Positions 1-5,037 of a stretch of 5,879 nt of DNA are shown in pieces (the stretch's first letter is position 1; each line of letters starts with the position of its first letter). Source of the DNA: Leptolyngbyaceae cyanobacterium CSSed165cm_216 (GTDB taxonomy: Bacteria; Cyanobacteriota; Cyanobacteriia; Phormidesmidales; Phormidesmidaceae); assembly GCA_007135385.1 (NCBI GenBank), contig SLIY01000058.1, positions 1 to 5,879 on the forward strand. The letters run 5' to 3'. A model generated the notes under the pieces. The model ran no database searches and was not told the origin of the DNA. It saw nothing but the letters and a program-made list of their open reading frames with translations. The position numbers and the translations under genes were made by a program.

Positions 1-104
1 GTCTAGAGGTTACAGATTCGGAGTTTCCAATGACCGGATTGCGCGTATCCTCTTAAGTTAGGGTCACTCGAGTAGTTACCCTTGATCGGCAACTGGTTGT
101 TCGA

Positions 105-148
105 AAACTGGGACAGCTAAGTGCTCAGCAAACTCGACAGCTAAATGC
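105..148. repeat. Imperfect direct repeat, two copies 24 bp apart
   Basis: The block GACAGCTAAGTGC at 112-124 recurs as GACAGCTAAATGC at 136-148, with one substitution in 13. To the left both copies are preceded by AAACT (105-109 and 130-134), with one base fewer in the second copy. The 24-bp spacing is close to two helical turns, so paired binding by a regulator is possible. A chance local duplication is equally possible. Confidence 0.45.
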
Positions 149-175
149 CAAAATGATTGAAGCATTTCAGCTTTT
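139..175 (+). terminator. Terminator-like hairpin with T-run upstream of cpcT
   Basis: AGCTAAATGC (139-148) pairs with GCATTTCAGCT (162-172) around a 13-nt loop. This gives ten base pairs with a single bulged C at 168, followed by a short T-run at 172-175. The stem is AT-rich and the T-run short, so it would be a weak intrinsic terminator. It could end a gene lying before the window, act as a palindromic protein site, or be incidental. Its 5' arm is the second copy of the direct repeat. Confidence 0.3.
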
Positions 176-259
176 GCCTACGTAAGCCCATTTTGGAGGG
201 CCAGGCGGCTACCGCTACCCGGTACACTAAAGTTAGTTTTGTATCATTCCACTCCATCC

Positions 260-850
260 ATGACCCACGCCACCGACGTTCATACCCTGGCCCGCTGGAT
301 GGCGGCAGACTTTAGCAACCAACAGCAGGCCTTCGACAACCCGCCCCTGTTTGCTCACATTCGGGTCTGTATGCGCCCCCTGCCCCCTGAGATCCTTGGG
401 GGTACCGGCTTCTACATTGAGCAAGCCTACGACTTTCAGCTCCAGCAACCCTATCGCGCCCGTGGCATGAAGCTCAGTCCCCAGGGCGATCACATTTTGA
501 TTGAGAACTACATGATCAAAGAGGGGGAAAGCTTCTACGGTGCCTCCCGCAACCTGGACCAGCTGAGTAAGTTCACCCCCGACCACTTTGAAAAGACCCC
601 TGGCTGCAACCTGATTGTCCACTGGACTGGCCATAGCTTTAAAGGGGCCGTGGAGCCGGGTAACGCCTGCATGGTCACCCGTAACGGTAAGCTCACCTAC
701 CTCGATAGCGAATTTGAAATCGACGGCGACCGGTTTGTCAGCTGGGACCGGGGCCGTGATCCGGACACCCACGAGCATCTGTGGGGGTCGTTAGCGGGGC
801 CGTTTGAGTTTATGCGCAGGGCCAGCTTTGCTGATGAGGTTTTGGGGTAA
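260..850 (+). CDS. cpcT: Phycocyanobilin lyase CpcT (CpcT/CpeT family)
   Basis: CpcT attaches phycocyanobilin to the second bilin site of the phycocyanin beta subunit (around Cys-153/155) during phycobilisome rod assembly in the cytoplasm; this is family knowledge. The 196-residue product matches the CpcT/CpeT family over its full length. Visible blocks are the N-terminal LARWMAADFSNQQQAF (10-25), FAHIRVCMRPLP (31-42), FYIEQAYDF (51-59), IENYMIK (81-87), SFYGASR (91-97), PGCNLIV (114-120), FKGAVEPGNAC (127-137), TYLDSEFEI (146-154) and the C-terminal HLWGSLAGPFEF (173-184). The resemblance is to CpcT rather than CpeT, but subtype is judged from memory. I chose the ATG at 260 because homologues begin just before the LARWMAADF block. 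A TTG at 239 would add seven poorly conserved residues. Neither start has a clear Shine-Dalgarno. leuS follows after 81 bp; no terminator is evident between them. Confidence 0.93.
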   Translation: MTHATDVHTLARWMAADFSNQQQAFDNPPLFAHIRVCMRPLPPEILGGTGFYIEQAYDFQLQQPYRARGMKLSPQGDHILIENYMIKEGESFYGASRNLDQLSKFTPDHFEKTPGCNLIVHWTGHSFKGAVEPGNACMVTRNGKLTYLDSEFEIDGDRFVSWDRGRDPDTHEHLWGSLAGPFEFMRRASFADEVLG

Positions 851-923
851 TGGGTGCAGACGCAGAGTGACTTCCTACCACCACTCCCGTTTATCATGGG
901 GAACATTGCACCAGAGCAACAGT

Positions 924-928
924 AGGAG
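924..928 (+). promoter_or_regulatory. Ribosome binding site of leuS
   Basis: AGGAG at 924-928 ends three bases before the ATG at 932. The spacing is short but workable, and it supports this start over later in-frame ATGs. The resulting N-terminus ESKYTPADIEKKWQ is typical of leucyl-tRNA synthetases. Confidence 0.6.
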
Positions 929-931
929 CCA

Positions 932-3529
932 ATGGCCGTGGAGTCCAAATATACCCCAGCAGACATCGAGAAAAAGTGGCAACAGGCTTGGGCTGAGCAA
1001 GGGCTAGACCAGGCGGTGGAAAATGCAGACCAGCCCAAGTTCTATGCCCTGTCGATGTTTCCCTACCCGTCAGGGAACCTGCACATGGGCCATGTGCGGA
1101 ACTACACGATTACCGACGTGATTGCCCGGGTGCGGCGAATGCAGGGCTACCGGGTGCTGCATCCCATGGGGTGGGATGCCTTTGGCTTACCGGCGGAGAA
1201 TGCTGCCATTGATCGGGGGATTCACCCTGCGAAGTGGACCTACGAAAACATTGACCAAATGCGATCGCAGCTGCAAGAGCTGGGTTTGTCCTACGACTGG
1301 GAGCGGGAGGTGGCCACCTGTGCCCCCGACTATTACCGCTGGACCCAGTGGATCTTTATTCAAATGCTAGAGATGGGGCTGGCCTATCAAAAAGAAGCCG
1401 CCGTCAACTGGGACCCCATCGATCAAACCGTGCTGGCCAACGAGCAGGTGGATAGTGAGGGGCGTTCCTGGCGATCGGGGGCGCTGGTAGAGAAAAAGCT
1501 GCTACGCCAGTGGTTTCTGAAAATTACGGACTACGCCGAAGAACTGCTGCAAGACCTGGATAAACTACCGGGCTGGCCCGAGCGGGTGCGGACCATGCAG
1601 GCCAACTGGATTGGGAAGTCCACCGGCGCCCAGGTGGTGTTTACCACCGAAGCTGGGGATGAGTTGCCTGTGTTTACCACCCGCCCCGACACCCTGTGGG
1701 GGGCCACCTTCATGGTGCTGTCCCCAGAGCATCCCCTGGTGGAAAAACTGACCGCCCCCGATCGCGTGGTCACGGTCGACGACTACCGCAAACAAGCCGC
1801 CGCTAAAAGCGAAATCGATCGCACCGCCGAAGACCGGGACAAAACCGGGGTATGGACCGGCAGCTATGCGGTGAACCCGGTGAATGGGGCTAAAATTCCC
1901 ATCTGGATTGCCGACTATGTGCTGATGGGCTATGGCACTGGGGCGATCATGGCGGTGCCCGCCCACGACCAGCGAGACTTTGAATTTGCCCGCAAGTTTG
2001 ACCTGCCGGTGACGGTGGTGGTGCAGCCAGAGGGGGAAACCCTAGTGGGCGATACCCTGACAGAGGCTTGGCCCGGGGAGGGGGTGATGGTGAACTCTGG
2101 CCCCCTGGATGGGGTGCCTGCGGGTAAAGGGGAGGGAGAAAGTGTGGCGGCGGCAATTCAGTGGCTAGAAGCCCAGGGCCAGGGCCAGGGGGAAGCCAAC
2201 TACCGCCTGCGGGACTGGTTAATTTCCCGCCAGCGCTACTGGGGGGTGCCGATTCCAGTGGTGCACTGTGACGAGTGCGGTATTGTGCCGGTGCCCGACG
2301 ACCAACTGCCGGTCACCCTCCCCGAGGATGTGGAATTTTCGGGACGCGGGGCGTCCCCCCTGTCCCAACTAGAGCATTGGGTGAATGTGCCCTGCCCCAC
2401 CTGTGGTCGCCCGGCCCGGCGGGAAACCGACACCATGGACACCTTTATTGATTCGTCATGGTACTTTTTGCGCTATACCGATGCCCAAAACCCAGATCAG
2501 GCCTTTGACCCAGCTAAGGCCAATGACTGGATGCCGGTGGATCAGTACGTGGGGGGGATTGAGCATGCGATTCTACACCTGCTGTATTCCCGGTTTATTA
2601 CCAAGGTACTGCGCGATTGCGGTCTGCTGAGTTGCGATGAACCCTTCCAGCGGCTACTGACCCAGGGCATGGTGCAAAACGTCACCTACAAGAACCCCAA
2701 GACCGGCAAGTATGTGGCGATAGACGCGATCGCCGATCCCCAAAACCCCGTGGACCCCGAGACCGGCGATGCCCTAGAGGTGTTCTACGAAAAAATGTCC
2801 AAGTCCAAGTACAACGGTGTGGACCCCAAAGCGGTATTGGCCAAGTACGGGGCCGACACCGCCCGCATGTTTATTCTGTTCAAGGCCCCACCCGAGAAGG
2901 ATCTGGAGTGGGATGACGCCGATGTGGAAGGTCAGTTTCGCTTTTTGAACCGGGTGTGGCGCTTGGTCACCGAGTTCATGGCCAGCGTTGGTGCCAGCGG
3001 CACAGGGACGAGCCCGATCACCCCTGAAACCCTCAGCAAAGACGAGAAAACCCTACGTCGCGCCATCCATACCGCCATCCAGGCGATTACCGAAGACATT
3101 GATGGCGACTACCAGTTCAATACCGCCGTGTCGGAGCTAATGAAGCTGAGCAATGCCCTGAACGACGCAGACAGCAAGGACTCCCCGGTGTACCGCGAAG
3201 GCATTCACACTCTGGTGCTGCTGCTGGCCCCCTTTGCCCCCCACCTGGCAGAAGAACTGTGGCATCAGCTAGGTGACCAGGATTCCATTCACCGCGCCCC
3301 CTGGCCCGAGTTTGACCCCAGTGCCCTGGTGGCCGATGAAATTACCCTGGTGATTCAAATCATGGGCAAAACCCGGGGCACCCTGGAGGTGCCCGCCGAC
3401 TCTGACAAGGCGGCCCTGGAACGCTACGCCCGAGAGTCGGACATTGCTAAAAAGTACATTGAGGGTCAGGACATCAAAAAGGTGATTGTGGTGCCGGGCA
3501 AGCTGGTGAACTTTGTGCTTGCCAAGTAG
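932..3529 (+). CDS. leuS: Leucyl-tRNA synthetase
   Basis: This class Ia aminoacyl-tRNA synthetase charges tRNA-Leu with leucine in the cytoplasm and hydrolyses mischarged products. The 865 residues match the usual bacterial length (about 860). The HIGH motif is HMGH at 51-54, within PYPSGNLHMGH. The KMSKS motif is exact at 621-625. The CP1 editing domain (about 225-420) keeps the threonine-rich TTRPDT (249-254) and GTGAIMAVPAHDQRD (335-349); T254 and D349 appear to correspond to the editing residues T252 and D345 of E. coli. Two CxxC pairs (C446/C449 and C488/C491) suggest a zinc-binding insertion. DTFIDSSWYFLRY precedes the leucine-specific region. The anticodon-binding helical bundle covers about 700-800 and includes LLLAPFAPHLAEELW. 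The small C-terminal tRNA-binding domain ends in KKVIVVPGKLVNFV. A QGQGQG stretch (415-420) comes from a three-copy CCAGGG repeat in the linker after editing. No key residue is missing. Confidence 0.98.
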   Translation: MAVESKYTPADIEKKWQQAWAEQGLDQAVENADQPKFYALSMFPYPSGNLHMGHVRNYTITDVIARVRRMQGYRVLHPMGWDAFGLPAENAAIDRGIHPAKWTYENIDQMRSQLQELGLSYDWEREVATCAPDYYRWTQWIFIQMLEMGLAYQKEAAVNWDPIDQTVLANEQVDSEGRSWRSGALVEKKLLRQWFLKITDYAEELLQDLDKLPGWPERVRTMQANWIGKSTGAQVVFTTEAGDELPVFTTRPDTLWGATFMVLSPEHPLVEKLTAPDRVVTVDDYRKQAAAKSEIDRTAEDRDKTGVWTGSYAVNPVNGAKIPIWIADYVLMGYGTGAIMAVPAHDQRDFEFARKFDLPVTVVVQPEGETLVGDTLTEAWPGEGVMVNSGPLDGVPAGKGEGESVAAAIQWLEAQGQGQGEANYRLRDWLISRQRYWGVPIPVVHCDECGIVPVPDDQLPVTLPEDVEFSGRGASPLSQLEHWVNVPCPTCGRPARRETDTMDTFIDSSWYFLRYTDAQNPDQAFDPAKANDWMPVDQYVGGIEHAILHLLYSRFITKVLRDCGLLSCDEPFQRLLTQGMVQNVTYKNPKTGKYVAIDAIADPQNPVDPETGDALEVFYEKMSKSKYNGVDPKAVLAKYGADTARMFILFKAPPEKDLEWDDADVEGQFRFLNRVWRLVTEFMASVGASGTGTSPITPETLSKDEKTLRRAIHTAIQAITEDIDGDYQFNTAVSELMKLSNALNDADSKDSPVYREGIHTLVLLLAPFAPHLAEELWHQLGDQDSIHRAPWPEFDPSALVADEITLVIQIMGKTRGTLEVPADSDKAALERYARESDIAKKYIEGQDIKKVIVVPGKLVNFVLAK
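2173..2190 (+). repeat. Three-copy CCAGGG tandem repeat inside leuS
   Basis: Three perfect 6-bp units (2173-2178, 2179-2184, 2185-2190) encode Q-G three times, at residues 415-420 of the synthetase. The repeat lies just before the conserved LRDWLISRQRYWG block. A unit change would add or remove two residues without shifting the frame. Confidence 0.8.
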
Positions 3530-3658
3530 ATCTCTCCTAGTGCAGCTAAATCAACTCTGAGCTTGGATTTGATTTATGGGCAGTGCTGCCGATGCATTTA
3601 CCTCCTTTGGCAAGTTTTTGAGTTTAAGAAACTGGTCTAATACTCCTGGTAAGCCTCT
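3530..3658 (+). other. Gap between leuS and the DoxX-like gene, with an AT-rich inverted repeat
   Basis: A perfect 8-bp inverted repeat, TAAATCAA (3547-3554) and TTGATTTA (3569-3576), encloses a 14-nt loop. Just downstream GGCA/TGCC (3579-3582, 3587-3590) can form a tiny second hairpin. Neither is followed by a run of T, so an intrinsic terminator for leuS is not shown. No promoter hexamers stand out and there is only weak Shine-Dalgarno-like sequence before 3659. Confidence 0.35.
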
Positions 3659-4069
3659 ATGGTTTCTATTTTCAAAGACAACAAACACATTCTGCGTGGC
3701 ATTTTGGCCGTCTGTATGGTGGTGGTTGGTTTGCTGCATTTTGCCCAGCCAGAGCCTTTTATTCGCATTGTGCCAGGATTTCTCCCCGCCCTGGCTGGCC
3801 TGGTCTATATCAGCGGTGCGATCGAGATTTTGTTGGGCTTTGGTCTGCTAGTGCCACCCCTGCAAACGATTTCGGCCTGGGGGCTGGTGGCTCTATTTAT
3901 TGCGGTTTTTCCAGCCAATCTCAACATGGCGATCAACCACATTCAGATCGCTGGTATTCCAGATACCTGGTGGTTTCAGACGATTCGTCTGCCGTTTCAG
4001 GCTGTGCTGATCGCCTGGGCCTACTGGTATACCCGACCTGAAAAACCACAGATCTCGCGACTGCTATGA
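3659..4069 (+). CDS. DoxX-like family integral membrane protein
   Basis: This is a 136-residue hydrophobic protein with four predicted transmembrane helices, at about 13-29, 41-65, 71-92 and 108-125, which is the DoxX/DoxD-like topology. Characteristic pieces are HFAQPEPFIRIVP (27-39) after helix 1, ALAGLVYISGAIEILLG (44-60), and VFPANLNMA (83-91) at the end of helix 3. Members of this broad family are small inner-membrane proteins. Some (such as archaeal DoxD and mycobacterial DoxX) are tied to quinone or thiol redox chemistry, but this subgroup has no assigned reaction, and no paired cysteines are present here (one Cys, at 19). The stop overlaps the next gene's start as ATGA (4066-4069), so the two are very likely translationally coupled. 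Family assignment is firm; function is unknown. Confidence 0.85.
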   Translation: MVSIFKDNKHILRGILAVCMVVVGLLHFAQPEPFIRIVPGFLPALAGLVYISGAIEILLGFGLLVPPLQTISAWGLVALFIAVFPANLNMAINHIQIAGIPDTWWFQTIRLPFQAVLIAWAYWYTRPEKPQISRLL

Positions 4070-4494
4070 CTTCGCTATCTCCCATTGCCTGGTCTGAGGT
4101 GGCAGTGCATCTCTGCATAGCTGTTATCTTGGGTGCCCTCATCGGCCTAGACCGAGAATACAGCCACAAAGCTGCTGGCCTCAGAACCAATATGCTGGTA
4201 TCTCTAGGGTCTGCTTTGTTTATGGCAGCCACCATTCAAAGCGGCATGGCCGCAGCCGAAGGCACCGCCCTGCCCCGCAGTCTGCAAGGAGTGATCACGG
4301 GGGTGGGATTTGTCGGGGCGGGGGCTATTTTGCGTCAAGACCGGGTGCGAGGGCTGACCTCAGCCACCGCCGTCTGGGTGTCTGCGGGAGTGGGCGTTGC
4401 TGCCGGACTGGGGCTATGGCAATTGGGCCTGTTGGGCACAGGGCTAGCCTTAATCATTTTGCGCCTGGTGAAATTTGCCGAAAATCGCCTTTAG
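4066..4494 (+). CDS. MgtC/SapB family membrane protein, short form
   Basis: The 142-residue protein carries the N-terminal hydrophobic MgtC domain. Signature blocks are GALIGLDRE (23-31, with D29 where many members have E), AAGLRTNMLVSLGSALF (36-52), QGVITGVGFVGAGAILR (74-90) and VRGLTSATAVWVSAGVGVAAG (94-114). About four transmembrane segments are apparent (roughly 10-27, 42-57, 74-90, 100-136). It lacks the cytosolic C-terminal ACT-like domain of the roughly 230-residue virulence MgtC, so it is the short SapB/YhiD-like form common in environmental bacteria. MgtC proteins are linked to growth at low magnesium and, in Salmonella, to inhibition of the F-type ATPase. Whether this member does either is unknown. 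Its ATG sits in the stop codon of the DoxX-like gene, with no Shine-Dalgarno of its own, which supports coupling. Confidence 0.93.
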   Translation: MTSLSPIAWSEVAVHLCIAVILGALIGLDREYSHKAAGLRTNMLVSLGSALFMAATIQSGMAAAEGTALPRSLQGVITGVGFVGAGAILRQDRVRGLTSATAVWVSAGVGVAAGLGLWQLGLLGTGLALIILRLVKFAENRL

Positions 4495-4602
4495 CAATAG
4501 TCTGGACACTTTTCCGGGCAAGCGCTGAAACCCTTGATTCCTCGTTGACCAGACCGCTAGACAAGGGGCCTGCAACCCGCACTCTACCGTTGGCTATCAA
4601 AA

Positions 4603-4654
4603 ACTGTCCGGAGTGTTGCTTTAGAGTGTTCCAACTAAATACTATCCGGAGTCT
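4603..4654 (+). repeat. 14-bp near-perfect direct repeat
   Basis: ACTGTCCGGAGTGT (4603-4616) recurs as ACTATCCGGAGTCT (4641-4654), matching at 12 of 14 positions with a 38-bp period. Both contain the 6-bp palindrome TCCGGA. They may be operator half-sites or the remains of a small mobile element. No transposase or target-site duplication is visible. Confidence 0.5.
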
Positions 4655-4662
4655 CAATACGA

Positions 4663-4679
4663 CCGGCCCAACGGGCCGG
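4663..4679 (+). terminator. Strong GC hairpin, possible terminator after the mgtC-like gene
   Basis: CCGGCCC (4663-4669) and GGGCCGG (4673-4679) form a perfect 7-bp GC stem with a 3-nt AAC loop. It lies 168 bp downstream of the mgtC-like stop. No T-run follows directly (a TTTTT stretch only begins at 4702), so a classical intrinsic terminator is not met. Many cyanobacterial transcripts end at such hairpins, which makes this the best candidate end for the DoxX-MgtC transcript. Confidence 0.4.
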
Positions 4680-4733
4680 GTTCGCGTCCTGGAAATGAAT
4701 GTTTTTAAGTTGGGATACTCTTAGACCTGGTTA

Positions 4734-4756
4734 AGCTTCTCCCAAGTCCAGAAGCT
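4734..4756 (+). repeat. 7-bp inverted repeat
   Basis: AGCTTCT (4734-4740) and AGAAGCT (4750-4756) pair perfectly around a 9-nt loop. There is no adjoining T-run. It could be a regulator site or RNA hairpin in the long phoX upstream region, but no function can be assigned. Confidence 0.4.
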
Positions 4757-4856
4757 GATGTGCAATAGCGGCTGCGAATACTGAAGCACATCGACGGGGC
4801 AATTGGGTGGGCTTACCCATGTCCTCAAGCCAGCCACTTTGCTGCAATTCACCTGG

Positions 4857-4930
4857 CTTAACTATCCCTTAGCCCTTCTATAACCCAAGCTTCTCGATCC
4901 CATAATCTGGTCTTCCTGGTCACATAACCT
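4857..4930 (+). promoter_or_regulatory. Pho-box-like array of seven 11-bp units (putative SphR/PhoB site)
   Basis: The cyanobacterial Pho box is described as tandem 8-bp units near PyTTAAPyPyW (W is T or A), spaced by 3 bp. Here units start every 11 bp: CTTAACTA at 4857 (8/8), CTTAGCCC at 4868 (6/8), TATAACCC at 4879 (6/8), CTTCTCGA at 4890 (5/8), CATAATCT at 4901 (7/8), CTTCCTGG at 4912 (4/8) and CATAACCT at 4923 (7/8). Position 3 is T in all seven and position 1 is always a pyrimidine. The first three form a complete conventional box and units five to seven a possible second one in the same phase. The array ends 107 bp before the start of a PhoX phosphatase, the type of gene this regulator controls. 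The match scores are my own counts; binding is inferred. Confidence 0.6.
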
Positions 4931-4948
4931 AGCTCACTTACGGTAAGA

Positions 4949-5015
4949 GCGGATTTCATCCGCCCAGGGCAAATCCGGGCCATTTTTTGGCGTGGCTATT
5001 TTGCTAAGCCCTGGG
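4949..5015 (+). promoter_or_regulatory. Overlapping, mutually exclusive inverted repeats before phoX
   Basis: Three stems compete for the same bases. GCGGAT/ATCCGC (4949-4954, 4958-4963) has a 3-nt loop. CGGATTT/AAATCCG (4950-4956, 4971-4977) has a 14-nt loop. CCCAGGGC/GCCCTGGG (4963-4970, 5008-5015) is a perfect 8-bp repeat that encloses a small GCCA/TGGC hairpin (4979-4982, 4988-4991). If transcription starts upstream, at or near the Pho-like array, the mRNA leader could switch between forms. If it starts near 5009, for example from TATTTT at 4997-5002, these would instead be DNA sites. No known riboswitch class is recognised. Confidence 0.4.
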
Positions 5016-5023
5016 TACCCCGA

Positions 5024-5029
5024 GAGGAG
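5024..5029 (+). promoter_or_regulatory. Ribosome binding site of phoX
   Basis: GAGGAG at 5024-5029 is a strong Shine-Dalgarno placed 8 nt before the ATG at 5038. It is the best in the window and fixes the start of the phosphatase gene. Confidence 0.8.
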
Positions 5030-5037
5030 ACTAAACC

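Larger units (their letters stand above)
1..259. other. Non-coding leader upstream of cpcT
   Basis: No convincing gene lies in this stretch. Frame 2 is open from the window edge to a TAG at 59-61, giving 19 residues that could be the tail of a gene ending outside the window, but the peptide resembles nothing I recognise. The rest holds an imperfect direct repeat (105-124 and 130-148), several overlapping inverted repeats (139-196) and a weak -10-like hexamer TACACT at 223-228, about 32 bp before the cpcT ATG and without a clear -35 partner. It probably contains the cpcT promoter, but no element here is secure. Confidence 0.5.
4495..5037. other. 543-bp gene-free region before phoX
   Basis: No frame shows a recognisable protein. 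An open frame continues across 4495-4724 in the + direction but its peptide has no recognisable motif. In order the region holds a near-identical 14-bp direct repeat (4603 and 4641), a strong GC hairpin (4663-4679), a 7-bp hairpin AGCTTCT/AGAAGCT (4734-4756), a small hairpin TGGGT/ACCCA (4804-4819), a 7-bp inverted repeat AAGCCAG/CTGGCTT (4827-4859), the 11-bp-periodic Pho-box-like array (4857-4930), overlapping inverted repeats (4949-5015) and the phoX ribosome binding site. Its length, lower GC and density of regulatory-looking structure set it apart from the compact gaps elsewhere. Confidence 0.7.

Noticed and set aside
2..61. Possible 3' end of a gene entering from the left (19 codons to TAG)
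   Set aside because: Too short to support; the peptide is not recognisable and another frame also stays open nearly as long.
223..228. TACACT as a -10 element for cpcT
   Set aside because: No acceptable -35 hexamer lies 16-18 bp upstream; only mentioned in the leader description.
233..778. 181-residue open frame on the minus strand opposite cpcT
   Set aside because: It lies wholly antisense to a clearly conserved gene, its peptide has no recognisable family, and such frames are common opposite GC-rich coding sequence.
1565..1966. 133-residue minus-strand open frame inside leuS
   Set aside because: A composition-driven shadow of the leuS codons; no motif and no ribosome binding site.
4676..4692. 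T-arm-like sequence CCGGG-TTCGCGT-CCTGG suggesting a tRNA
   Set aside because: The loop lacks the near-invariant A58, the flanks do not form an acceptor stem, and no D or anticodon arm can be placed upstream.
4416..4724. 102-residue + frame overlapping the end of the mgtC-like gene
   Set aside because: It starts inside the conserved gene, its peptide looks like translated non-coding sequence, and it runs through the hairpin and repeats.
4728..4735. Single minus-strand match CTTAACCA to the Pho-box unit
   Set aside because: The 11-bp neighbours on either side do not match, so it is an isolated unit and likely chance.
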